Shown here in pieces: positions 27,642 through 36,400 of a stretch of DNA of 64,000 nt. Made by a program: the position numbers and the translations under genes. The stretch spans positions 124,001 through 188,000 of the forward strand of contig NZ_PJBJ01000022.1 of the NCBI RefSeq assembly GCF_002836475.1. Direction: 5' to 3'. The notes beneath the pieces are model-generated. The model saw only the letters and a program-made list of their open reading frames with translations, was not told where the DNA came from and searched no databases. The DNA comes from Flavobacterium sp. ALD4 (GTDB lineage: Bacteria > Bacteroidota > Bacteroidia > Flavobacteriales > Flavobacteriaceae). Position 1 is the first letter of the stretch, and each line of letters begins with the position of its first letter.

Positions 27642-27760
27642 TTGCAATGGAATAAAAAAAAACTAAATTTTAACTTTCTTTTGTTACATTCCCCCGCGGA
27701 GTGCTATAAAAATCCCCAACGATCGCTTGTTGAGGATTCTTGTTTTTATTTTGAAAAATA

Positions 27761-28327
27761 TTAAAATTTCAAAGCTACTGCCAATTCAAATTCATCAGAG
27801 ATCGCTTTATCTCCTAAATTATCAAAGAAGCTACCTGAACCATATTTAATATCATATTTAGTTCTGTCAACTTTAAAAGCCGTTGTAGCGGTATTTCCAT
27901 TCACGGTAATATCAAATGCTACTGGATGAGTACTATTTTTGATAGTCAAGTCAGCCGTTATAGCGTATACATTTTTACCTTTAGCTGCTACAGTTTTGAA
28001 AACTAAAGTAGAAGTAGGGAATTTTTCAGTACCAAAGAAATCTTCTGATTTCAAGTGACCGTTTAGTTTTCCTTGTGAGTCACCTGAAAGGTCAGTAGAA
28101 GTTAATGTTGGCATATCAACAGTGAAGTTCCCGCCAGCTAATTTATCACCTCTGAAGATTAAAGTACCTTCTTTTACGCTTACAGTTCCACTATGTTGTC
28201 CTGTTACTTTCTTTCCAACCCAATTGATGCTGCTTTTTGAAGCATCTACTTTTTTTGTTTGTGCTGCTACCGATAGAGTAGAGAATACTACTGTTAATGC
28301 TAACGCAATTGCTTTAAAATTTTTCAT
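27761..28327 (-). CDS. YceI-family periplasmic protein
   Basis: A 188-residue exported lipocalin-like protein. The signal peptide (about residues 1-22, MKNFKAIALALTVVFSTLSVAAQ) is followed by the YceI beta-barrel: VDASKSSINWVGKKVTGQHSGTV, FTVDMPTLTSTDL, LNGHLKSEDFFGTEKFPTSTLVF and the C-terminal KYGSGSFFDNLGDKAISDEFELAV. YceI proteins bind isoprenoid-like lipids, but a physiological role is unsettled. It is the third gene after a MarR regulator and a nitroreductase with 30-bp spacing, so it is probably in their operon. Confidence 0.93.
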   Translation of the reverse strand: MKNFKAIALALTVVFSTLSVAAQTKKVDASKSSINWVGKKVTGQHSGTVSVKEGTLIFRGDKLAGGNFTVDMPTLTSTDLSGDSQGKLNGHLKSEDFFGTEKFPTSTLVFKTVAAKGKNVYAITADLTIKNSTHPVAFDITVNGNTATTAFKVDRTKYDIKYGSGSFFDNLGDKAISDEFELAVALKF

Positions 28328-28357
28328 TTGTTTTAATTGTTTAATTTGTATTAATAA

Positions 28358-28990
28358 TTATAGTGTAATAAATAAATCTTCTTGTGATTTTCTAACTTTT
28401 TTGTAGTGCTGAGTTGCATCTTCATCATGTCTATAACCTAGTGGTGCTAAAAGAGAAGCGGTATATCCTAATTTTTCTAGACCTAATAATTCATTCACTT
28501 TTTCAGGAACAAATCCTTCCATAGGAGAAACATCAATTTTAAGTTCAGCTGCAACATTCAGTAAATTACCCATAGCTAAGTAGGTTTGTTTTGATGTCCA
28601 CACATTTTTATCATCTTCTGTTAACGGTTTTATATAGCTTTTAATAAAATTAGCATATCCGCCTAACGACTCTATAGAAGCTTCTCTTGTGATGCTAGTG
28701 TTTTTAACGTAATCATCTACCTCTTCATCGCCAATATTAACTTTACTTGCAAATACTAGTAGATGGGAAGCATCAATAACTTGTGCTTGTCCCCAAGCTA
28801 CATCTTTTATTTGTGCTCTTAATTCTGCGTTTTCAATTATAAAAATTTTATAAGGTTGCAATCCGAAAGAAGATGAACTCAAACGTATAGCTTCTTTTAT
28901 AGTATTTAAATCTTCATCAGTTATTGTTTTTGTTGCATCAAATTTCTTTGTTGCATATCTCCAATTCTGATTTTCTAAGAAAGTATTCAT
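28358..28990 (-). CDS. NAD(P)H-dependent nitroreductase family oxidoreductase
   Basis: FMN-dependent oxidoreductase of 210 residues, similar to NfsB-type enzymes that reduce quinones or nitro compounds. It begins with the FMN phosphate-binding start NWRYATKKFDATKTI and has SSSSFGLQPYKIFII (about 37-51) and the C-terminal LLAPLGYRHDEDATQHYKKVRKS. It follows the MarR gene by 13 bp and precedes yceI by 30 bp. It is a paralogue of the nitroreductase at 30837-31469. A role in defence against electrophiles or quinones is inferred from the family and its MarR neighbour. Confidence 0.92.
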   Translation of the reverse strand: MNTFLENQNWRYATKKFDATKTITDEDLNTIKEAIRLSSSSFGLQPYKIFIIENAELRAQIKDVAWGQAQVIDASHLLVFASKVNIGDEEVDDYVKNTSITREASIESLGGYANFIKSYIKPLTEDDKNVWTSKQTYLAMGNLLNVAAELKIDVSPMEGFVPEKVNELLGLEKLGYTASLLAPLGYRHDEDATQHYKKVRKSQEDLFITL

Positions 28991-29003
28991 AATTTAGTTG
29001 TAT

Positions 29004-29459
29004 TTACTGATTTCTGTATTTTTCTAATAATCTATTTAGCTGCTCTAATTCTTCCGTATTCAAGTTTTTAGAGAAGCGCTGTTCGTGCTCTACCACTTTA
29101 GGTTCTAATTCTTCTAAAACGTGTAATCCTTTTTGCGTAATCAAAACTTCTATTTTTCGTCTGTTTTCTAAACACACCTTACGGGTGACAAAGTTTTTTA
29201 ATAATAATTTATCTACCAGCCTAGTGGTGTTGCTCGTTTTTGCTATCATTCGTTCCTGAATGACACTCATATTAGCTGGATTTCCTTTTTGCCCTCTTAG
29301 TATTCGCAACACATTAAATTGCTCACCTGAAAGATCATATGGTCTTAAAACTTCATTGAATTTCTCATTGATTACGTTTTGAGCATACAATACATTCAAA
29401 ACAATTCGTTTTGAATTATTTAAAATGGTCGTAGTCTTTATAATCTCTTCAATTTTCAT
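29004..29459 (-). CDS. MarR-family transcriptional regulator
   Basis: A 151-residue winged-helix regulator and first gene of a MarR-nitroreductase-yceI operon. It has the MarR core LSGEQFNVLRILRGQKGNPANMSVIQERMIAKTSNTTRLVDKLLLKNFVTRKVCLENRRK (about 43-105), with the wing residues in the last part. Two ATTTGT/ACAAAT-type palindromes in its promoter (29475-29523) are likely autoregulatory operators. A single cysteine lies in the wing, and the usual OhrR N-terminal cysteine is not evident. Confidence 0.92.
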   Translation of the reverse strand: MKIEEIIKTTTILNNSKRIVLNVLYAQNVINEKFNEVLRPYDLSGEQFNVLRILRGQKGNPANMSVIQERMIAKTSNTTRLVDKLLLKNFVTRKVCLENRRKIEVLITQKGLHVLEELEPKVVEHEQRFSKNLNTEELEQLNRLLEKYRNQ

Positions 29460-29474
29460 ACCAACAGTTGCTTT

Positions 29475-29523
29475 ATTTGTCGATACAAATGTAACACTTT
29501 ATTTAGTTGTATATACAAATGTA
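29475..29523 (-). promoter_or_regulatory. MarR promoter with two operators
   Basis: ATTTGT-CGAT-ACAAAT (29475-29490) and TTGTATATACAA (29507-29518), with centres 30 bp apart. Each overlaps a TACATTTG sequence on the minus strand (29493-29486 and 29523-29516); the first fits the -7 consensus and has a TTG 22 bp upstream. Binding by the adjacent MarR protein is inferred. Confidence 0.65.
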
Positions 29524-29924
29524 GACTTAATTTTTTGTTAATACTATCATTGGCTCTTTAATTCATGGTGTAGAATTTAGTTTAACTATCTGTTTTTTAA
29601 ACCTATTGATTTTATATAGGAACAGATAACAACGTTTTTTAAGCTGCGGATTAGTTTTTTAAAAAACCAATCGCTGTTAAATAGGTTCGTTTAGATCCGT
29701 TTGTAAAAAAAGCAAGTATTTGACGTTACATAGTATACCTGACAAAGTTCTTGCCTAATTAACGATATATCACGATTTTGACTCTATTTTTTGCTAAAAA
29801 GGTCTTTAGTAGTTTCCTTTTTTCAAAACGTACTTTTAATTAGTTGAGTTCTTCTTCACTTTGCTATAATGAAAGGTTCTTTTTAGAAACCTTGATACAG
29901 AGGATTATTTTAGTGTCACAGTCA
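29524..29924. other. Non-coding stretch with nested palindromes
   Basis: About 400 bp without a gene. It contains AACCTATT (29600-29607) inverted as AATAGGTT (29680-29687), enclosing a perfect palindrome GTTTTTTAAAAAAC (29654-29667). No function can be assigned. Confidence 0.45.
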
Positions 29925-30473
29925 TCATGAAATTGTTTGGGGATGGTTATTTACAAGTTCATAAATACTATTGGAATTAGTAGCTTCATTTTTTCGATAC
30001 TCCATAAAACGAAATTCAGTTTTTCTAATGATTTTTAGAGGACTCGTTTTTATTGTGTGTATATGCTTCGATGTTAGTTAGTTTTAGCACGTTAAAACTT
30101 AAATCAATAACGCATCTTAATGCTTCACCCATGATTCCTTTATTTTGAAATTTAGGACTTAGGTTATGACCAACCTCGGCACTATTATTGTTCTCAGGAA
30201 AATTCCATTAACAGATTGTTCTGCTATTATCAAGTTCATTTTATAAGTGATCTCCCTAGTCACTGATTTATTGTTTTCGCAGTCTTCATTTACTCTTTTG
30301 ATAAACGTTTTGGTTTGTGCAATAGTCCACGTTTTCCTGTTTTCTAGTATTTCTATGAACTGATTTATTATTTTATCAGACCGTAATTATAGGATAACAG
30401 TACCATCAATCTCCTTTATTTTCCTTAACAAAAGGCATTCTGATTTTATTTCTGGAAAAGTGGAGAAGTTCAT
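29925..30473 (-). pseudogene. RimJ/RimL-type GNAT acetyltransferase, decayed
   Basis: Translation of the minus strand from ATG 30473 gives the usual beginning of this family (MNFSTFPEIKSECLLLRKI), then a stop after GTVIL. The frame continues as INQFIEILENRKTWTIAQ, then shifts to AEVGHNLSPKFQNKGIMGEA, the acetyl-CoA-binding core. After NVLKLTNIEAYTHNKNESS there are more stops and a further shift (EFRFMEYRKNEA). About 180 codons in total match one GNAT gene, with at least two stops and two frameshifts. It separates two MarR-nitroreductase modules. Confidence 0.85.
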
Positions 30474-30775
30474 TTCGGCGCAGTTTTGCCTGAAAGAAGA
30501 TAAGTAATAAACAGCTACAATTAAAATTTGGTTTTAAAAAGCTAAAACTTATTTAAGCGCAAACTTGTCATTTTGATTAAGGTGAAATCTTTGCTTGCTA
30601 TTTCAATGTAGTGGTTCAATTGGGGTGTCACGTTCTCTAGGTTTTGGGAGCAAATAAAAGTTGGTTTTTCGCAGACCTATGTTTGAGATTTGGTTTGCTA
30701 CTGCCACCCTAAAGCAATCATGTCTAATGGAGTTTAGATGTTTGACATTTTCATAGTTATAAGTTAGAGAATTAA
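30474..30775. other. Non-coding stretch
   Basis: About 300 bp between the GNAT remnant and the terminator of the next operon. A 77-codon open frame here runs through the terminator hairpin and resembles no family I know; I do not call it a gene. Confidence 0.5.
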
Positions 30776-30808
30776 AAAAGCGGTTTGAGTATATCTCAAA
30801 CCGCTTTT
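30776..30808 (-). terminator. Terminator of DoxX-MarR-nitroreductase operon
   Basis: Perfect inverted repeat AAAAGCGGTTTGAG / CTCAAACCGCTTTT with a 5-nt loop, 29 bp after the nitroreductase stop codon and with the AT-run on the correct side. Confidence 0.92.
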
Positions 30809-30836
30809 GCATTAATAATGTTGTGAAACTTTGCAC

Positions 30837-31469
30837 TTAGTCAATTAAAGTAACCAAGTCTTCTTTGCTTTTTCTCACTTTAGTAAGATTAACTAGCCAG
30901 TCGTTTTCACTGTCTCTGTAACCCACAGGAAGCATAACGCAACTTCTAAGTCCTTTAGCTCTTAGGCCTAATATTGCATCTAATGCATCAGCATCAAATC
31001 CTTCTAAAGGAGTAGTGTCAACCCCTTCGAAAGCTGCAGCAGTAATGGCTTGTGCAAATGCAATGTAAGCTTGTTTAGCGGCATGGTTAAAGTTTTCTTC
31101 AGCATCCTTTTGCGGATAACTGTTTAAAAGCATTTGACGGTAATTTTCCCAGCCTTCGTTTTTCATGTCCCGAATTGTGTTTGTTAAATCAAACATCTTG
31201 TTAATGCGGTCTGCAGTGTAGGTATCCCAAGCTGCAAATACAAATAAATGAGAGCAATCAGTTACTACAGATTGATTCCAAGAAATAGGTCTGATTTTTG
31301 TCTTCATTTCTTGATTTGTAATCACAATGACCTCAAAAGGTTGCAAGCCACTTGAAGTTGGAGCAAGTGAGATCGCTTCAATGATGTTGTCAATTTTTTC
31401 TTGAGGTACTTTTGTACCATTCATTGCCTTAGCAGCGTATCTCCAATTTAATTTGTCTAATAATTCCAT
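30837..31469 (-). CDS. NAD(P)H-dependent nitroreductase family oxidoreductase
   Basis: A 210-residue FMN-dependent oxidoreductase, same length as its paralogue at 28358-28990. It starts MELLDKLNWRYAAKAMNGTKV, with SLAPTSSGLQPFEVIVI (about 34-50) and a C-terminal VMLPVGYRDSENDWLVNLTKVRKS. ATG 31469 is chosen over an in-frame codon 66 bp upstream that would overlap marR. It follows the OhrR-like marR by 19 bp. A role in reducing quinones or nitroaromatics under MarR control is inferred. Confidence 0.93.
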   Translation of the reverse strand: MELLDKLNWRYAAKAMNGTKVPQEKIDNIIEAISLAPTSSGLQPFEVIVITNQEMKTKIRPISWNQSVVTDCSHLFVFAAWDTYTADRINKMFDLTNTIRDMKNEGWENYRQMLLNSYPQKDAEENFNHAAKQAYIAFAQAITAAAFEGVDTTPLEGFDADALDAILGLRAKGLRSCVMLPVGYRDSENDWLVNLTKVRKSKEDLVTLID

Positions 31470-31488
31470 ATTGTTTGTTTTCTTGTTT

Positions 31489-31947
31489 TTATTGTTTTGT
31501 TTTGTTGTTTTCTGTGAGTAGAGTAATCCAATCATTGAGCATTTCTTTCAATTGTATGACATCAGATAAATCGATGTTTTCAGTAAGTAATATTTTAATT
31601 AGTTTTTCAGGAATGGGTTTGGCTTGCTCTTTTAGTCTTCTCCCTTTTTCTGTTAGCTGCACAATAACACTTCTTTCATCTTCACTAGAACGAGTACGTT
31701 GTAGGAGTTCCATTTTTTCCATACGTTTGAGCAATGGCGAAAGTGTATTAGTGTTCAGGAGCAGCTTTTCCGTAATTTGATTTACAGAAATACCATCGTT
31801 TTCCCACAATACTAATAATACCAAATACTGTGGATATGTTATCCCCATTTCGTCTAAATAAGGTTTGTAGGCTTTAGTGATCAAACGGGAAGCGGAATAG
31901 AGCGGAAAGCAGACTTGACTGCTTAATTTTAATTGATTGTCATTCAT
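31489..31947 (-). CDS. MarR/OhrR-type redox-sensing regulator
   Basis: A 152-residue MarR-family protein of the OhrR/MgrA branch. The N-terminal segment LSSQVCFPLYSASRLITKAYKPYLDEMGITYPQY carries a Cys near residue 13 followed by two Tyr, the arrangement used by OhrR to sense organic peroxides. The HTH (ISVNQITEKLLLNTNTLSPLLKRMEKMELL) and wing (RSSEDERSVIVQLT) are canonical. It overlaps the stop codon of the DoxX gene by one base and precedes a nitroreductase. The likely operators lie upstream of doxX (32407-32450). Confidence 0.92.
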   Translation of the reverse strand: MNDNQLKLSSQVCFPLYSASRLITKAYKPYLDEMGITYPQYLVLLVLWENDGISVNQITEKLLLNTNTLSPLLKRMEKMELLQRTRSSEDERSVIVQLTEKGRRLKEQAKPIPEKLIKILLTENIDLSDVIQLKEMLNDWITLLTENNKTKQ

Positions 31948-32378
31948 TAGTCTTTGGTTTTACTGGTTCTCCAGTTTTTAAACGCACCAGTTGACCATAA
32001 GGCCCAAGCAATAAGTACCGGTTGGAAAAACAGACGAATTAAACGCGAATTATCTGAATTTAAAGCTCCAAAAGCATCTTTGTGGTCGAGGTATTGCGCA
32101 ATATTACCTGGAAATACTAAAACGAAAAACAACGCTAATGCCCAACCAAATGTTACTCGTTCCTTTTTCCAAAAAGCCAATCCGAGACCCAATGCTATTT
32201 CTACTATACCTGATAGTATTACTACCAAGTCTTTGCTTAGCGGCAACCAGTCTGGTACTTGTGCTTGAAAGTCAACTCTATTAAAAGTAAGGTGGCTGAA
32301 TCCTGCATAGACCATAAAAATGGATAGTAGAATTCTGAAAATATTTTGTGTCACTGTTGTTTTTATAATTGTATTCAT
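31947..32378 (-). CDS. DoxX-family membrane protein
   Basis: A 143-residue inner-membrane protein with four predicted helices, of the DoxX/DoxD-like family. It shows LLSIFMVYAGFSHLTF (TM1), VVILSGIVEIALGLGLAF (TM2) and two further hydrophobic spans. Homologues are linked to quinone or thiosulfate redox chemistry and to oxidative stress complexes. It is the first gene of an operon with an OhrR-like regulator and a nitroreductase, which fits a redox-stress role. Confidence 0.87.
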   Translation of the reverse strand: MNTIIKTTVTQNIFRILLSIFMVYAGFSHLTFNRVDFQAQVPDWLPLSKDLVVILSGIVEIALGLGLAFWKKERVTFGWALALFFVLVFPGNIAQYLDHKDAFGALNSDNSRLIRLFFQPVLIAWALWSTGAFKNWRTSKTKD

Positions 32379-32406
32379 CTTTTGCTATTTTAATCGCAGA
32401 CGTTTT

Positions 32407-32450
32407 TATCGCGCGCGATACAAATGTAGTCAATTGTTTTGTATCCAATA
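32407..32450 (-). promoter_or_regulatory. Promoter and operators of the DoxX-MarR operon
   Basis: Minus strand: TTG, 17 bp, TACATTTG (a good Bacteroidota promoter). The promoter lies inside an inverted repeat GATACAAA ... TTTGTATC (32417-32424 and 32438-32445). A perfect 14-bp palindrome TATCGCGCGCGATA (32407-32420) covers the expected transcription start. Both are candidate MarR sites. Confidence 0.7.
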
Positions 32451-32632
32451 ATTTATTAGGAAAATATTGTGTGCTTATCTAGTAAAGTGATGATTGATTT
32501 GAAATCTACAATAGATTTAAAGAGACGAATCGCAAGGTCTAGATTCAGTTTCGTTCGTTTCCTTTTTTATTTGTTTTCGATGGCTATATCTAGCCAATAA
32601 TCCCATAAATAACCAAAAAAATAAGCGCATAA

Positions 32633-32665
32633 AAAACCCGATCTGCTTTTGGCAAATTGGGTTTT
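32633..32665 (-). terminator. Terminator downstream of the RND operon
   Basis: Imperfect hairpin AAAACCCGATCTGC / GGCAAATTGGGTTTT, 20 bp after the stop codon of the DUF2892 gene. The A-run on the left gives a U-run in the minus-strand transcript. Confidence 0.7.
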
Positions 32666-32684
32666 AGATTTTATAAGATAGGAA

Positions 32685-32870
32685 TTAGTCTTTCAGTCCT
32701 AATTTGGCTAAAATAGTTTCCAATAAACACCATTTTGTAAAACCGGATTGAATTAAATTGACGCCTATAAAAACCGTAAACCACAACCAATTTAGGTTTA
32801 CATAAACTGCAAGTAGTAAACTGATTAATATAAGTGAGCCTACTACAATTCTAAAAACTTTATTTTTCAT
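32685..32870 (-). CDS. DUF2892 inner-membrane protein
   Basis: A 61-residue protein with two hydrophobic helices (about residues 7-24 and 27-44) and a conserved-type tail GFTKWCLLETILAKLG that holds one cysteine. DUF2892 proteins resemble the membrane part of YgaP rhodanese and recur with sulfur-transfer genes. It is the last gene of the RND efflux operon, 198 bp after the PII-like gene. Two other DUF2892 proteins occur in the persulfide module at 55-57 kb. Confidence 0.8.
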   Translation of the reverse strand: MKNKVFRIVVGSLILISLLLAVYVNLNWLWFTVFIGVNLIQSGFTKWCLLETILAKLGLKD

Positions 32871-33068
32871 ATTGTCATTGCGAGGGACGAATTAATCTCC
32901 ACCTCTAATTTAATTGTTATTAATTTTCTTTTTTTGAAATACGTAGAGGCATCCATTTTATGCTCTTGATTGAGAAACTAAGCTTTAAGATATTCCCACA
33001 TAGCTTTGTAAAAAATTTATTCTATTGCCTTTAATGTTTCTCTGATTCTATGTGATTTAACTTTTTTA

Positions 33069-33374
33069 TTAATTGTGTTTTTCAATATTTAATACTACCA
33101 CGTGAATATTAGACAACGTTTCTTGCTTTACATTAAAAGCATTTACTTTTGTAAAAAAGGCATCTACATTTCCAACTTGTACAAAGGCATAGTAGAGTAT
33201 GGAGTCGTTCTCGTTTATTTGGCTTCCAAACCAATTGCTTTCTATTGCTTCTTCGGAAATATCCCTAAACCCCGTTACGGCTTTATAGCTGAAGATTTTT
33301 ACGTCTGCTTGTTTCAACATTTGCTTAACATCTTTGTCAAATACTTTTATAGCGGTTATGATCAGTAGTTTCAT
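33069..33374 (-). CDS. Small PII-like/ferredoxin-fold protein of the RND operon
   Basis: A 101-residue soluble protein. The first 40 residues (MKLLIITAIKVFDKDVKQML... ADVKIFSYKAVTGF) resemble the beta-alpha-beta start of PII proteins, but there is no standard T-loop or uridylylation Tyr. It ends in another beta-strand pattern, IHVVVLNIEKHN. A divergent PII group is known beside heavy-metal RND pumps. Here it follows the RND gene by 61 bp, so a modulatory role on the pump is possible. The family call is tentative. Confidence 0.55.
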   Translation of the reverse strand: MKLLIITAIKVFDKDVKQMLKQADVKIFSYKAVTGFRDISEEAIESNWFGSQINENDSILYYAFVQVGNVDAFFTKVNAFNVKQETLSNIHVVVLNIEKHN

Positions 33375-33435
33375 ATAATTATAGTATTATCCCCAGCTGA
33401 CCTCCCCACTGGCAAGGAAATTGGAGTAGTTGAAA

Positions 33436-36400
33436 TTATTCAATATTTTCTTTTTTAGGTTCTAGCTCCCCTTCTTCCGAGGGATCTTGGGAGGATTCCC
33501 ATTTCTTTCTTTCTGTCACATAATAGATCAACGGTACAACAATCAATGTCAGAATAGTAGAAACGATGGCTCCAAATACTAACGAAATCGCCAATCCTTG
33601 AAACAACGGATCAAATAAGATAATGGAAGCTCCAATAACAACTGCTCCAGTCGTCAAAAGAATAGGAGAGGTTCTTACTGCTCCAGCTTCAATAATTGCT
33701 TGTTTTAGTGGTTCTCCGTCATTTAAGCGGATCTCGATAAAGTCAATCAGTAAAACCGAGTTTCGCACCATAACTCCTGCCAAGGCAATCATCCCAATAA
33801 AAGAAGTTGCTGTGAAGTATGCGCCTAATAACCAGTGTCCAAACACAATTCCGATCAACGATAGCGGAATCGCCAACATCATCACTATTGGAGTTTTAAA
33901 GTTCTGGAACCACCCTACAATCAACATATAAATGATCACGATAGCGACTAAAAATGCTACTCCTAAATCACGGAATACTTCCAATGTAATCTGCCATTCA
34001 CCATCCCATTTTACCGTGAAATTACTTTCATCTGTTGGTTGGTCCATATATAGTTCATTGAGTTGGTATCCTTTTGGAATTTTCATTTTATCCAATTTCT
34101 CTGTCATTCCCAGAATCGCATAGACCGGACTTTCTAATGCTCCAGCCATATCAGCAGTGACATAAACCACCCGTTTTTGATCTTTTCGATAAATGGTTTT
34201 TTGTAATGTATCTGTTTTTACTTTTACCAGATCACTCACCGGAATCATATTCCCCTGGCTTCCCTTTATTTTAAGGTTTTGGATGTCTTGCAAGCTTGTT
34301 TTGTCTTTATCGTCAAGCGAAAGAACAATAGCTACATTGTCATTAGAATTTTCAGCGTACAAACTAGAAATAGGATATTCTTGTAATAAATAAGTCAAAT
34401 TCCCAACTATTTGTTGTGGTGCAATTCCGTTCAGCATTGCTTTTTCCTTTTCTACTACCAGTTTGTATTCCGTTTGATTGGCTTCCACAGTCCAGTCGAT
34501 ATCTACAACACCATCTGTTTTATGCAGAATATCCTTTACTTGCGACGCCACTTTAATCTGGTCCTCATAATTGGGTCCGTAAACCTCAGCGACTAATGTT
34601 GATAATACAGGAGGTCCCGGTGGCACTTCAATGATTTTTACATTCGCACCATATGTTTTGGCAATTTTTTGAATTTCAGGACGTACATTTTTTGCAATGT
34701 CGTGACTTTGTAATTCTCGATCTCCTTTGTGTAATAAGTTCACTTGAATATCGGCCATATTGCTTCCACTACGCAAATCATAATGACGCACTAATCCGTT
34801 AAAAGTGATTGGGGCCGATGTTCCAATGTAGTTTTGATAATCAACAACCTCTGGTACTGTTATTAAATATTGTGCGATTTCCTTAGTAACGGCTGATGTT
34901 CTTTCCAGAGTCGTTCCTTCTGGCATATCAATTATTACTTGAAATTCATTTTTATTATCAAAAGGCAGCATTTTTACTAAAACGGATTGGGTAAAAAACA
35001 TACCAACAGAACCAAATAATAATAGAACTGTTATCCCAACAAGGACTCTTCGTTTCATACTGCTTTCCAATAAAGGACGCTCTAGCCTGTTGTATATTTT
35101 GTAAACTCGGCTTGTTTCGAGGCCTTTGGCATCTTTATGCTTTTGATCGTCTTTTTCTTGTAATAAATGATATCCTAAGTAAGGCGTAACAGTTAAAGCC
35201 ACAAACAGGGATAATATCATTGCAATCGAAGCTCCAATAGGCATCGGGCTCATGTAAGGCCCCATCATTCCAGATACAAATGCCATTGGTAAAATAGCTG
35301 CAATAACTGTAAATGTGGCTAATATCGTTGGATTTCCTACTTCGTTTATCGCATAAATAGCGGCTTGTTTAAACGGGAGTCGCTTCATCTTGAAATGCCT
35401 ATGCATATTCTCTGCGATAATAATACTGTCATCGACGACAATTCCCACGACGAAAACCAGAGCGAAAAGTGTGATTCGGTTTAACGTATAATCTAGCATA
35501 TAATAACTGAACAAAGTCAGAGCAAAAGTCAATGGAACAGAAAAGAAGACCACTAATCCACCGCGCCATCCCATGGCAAACATGACTAATATCGTAACCG
35601 CCAATATAGCGATTCCTAAGTGCAGTAATAATTCACCGACTTTGTCAGAAGCGGTTTCCCCATAATTACGCGTTACTTCAACATGAACATCATTAGGTAT
35701 CATGGTAGTTTTTAGATGGTCAACTTTGGCAATGATTTTCTCCGATATTTTCATCGCATCCGCACCTTTTACTTTACCAACAGATATGGTTACGGCAGGA
35801 TATTCAGATTTTGCGTCTTTGTATTTTTCGTTTGATTTACTATACCCAAAGGATACGTAACTTTTTGCGGTAGACGGTCCGTCTTGAACCGTAGCCACTT
35901 GTTTTAAATAAATGGGCATGTTTTTATTGATGCCCACAACCAGATTTTCGACATCATCTACTGAGGTTAAGAACTTCCCTGTTGTGATCAGATATTCTTC
36001 ATCATTATTGACGAAACTGCCCGATTGCGAGCTGCTGTTACTAGCTTGAATCATTTGCATGATACCTAGGGGATCAATGCCGATCTCTGCCATTTTATCT
36101 TTGTCCAAAATTACTTTTAGCACTCGGTTTCTTCCGCCAATTTCTTCCGTTATGGCAACATCTTTGACTTTTTCTACTTCAGAGGTTACTTCTTCAGCAA
36201 TTTGGCGCAGTTGAAAACTGTCCATTTTATCGCTCCAAAGCGTAATTCCAAGCATGGGTACATCATCAATAGAACGTGTTTTTACCATCGGTTTAGAAAC
36301 CCCTTTTGGAAACATATTTTCATGTTTGGTGAGTTCGTCGTACAATTTCACATACGAGCGCTCGACATCCTGACCTACATAAAATTGAACGATAAGTAGC

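Noticed and set aside
27447..27647. A 66-codon open frame on the minus strand upstream of trpE
   Set aside because: It runs through the trp attenuator terminator and lies in a different frame from the 18-codon leader peptide; the leader with three Trp codons explains this region.
30603..30836. A 77-codon open frame on the minus strand
   Set aside because: It starts next to the nitroreductase stop codon, crosses the strong terminator at 30776-30808 and resembles no known protein.
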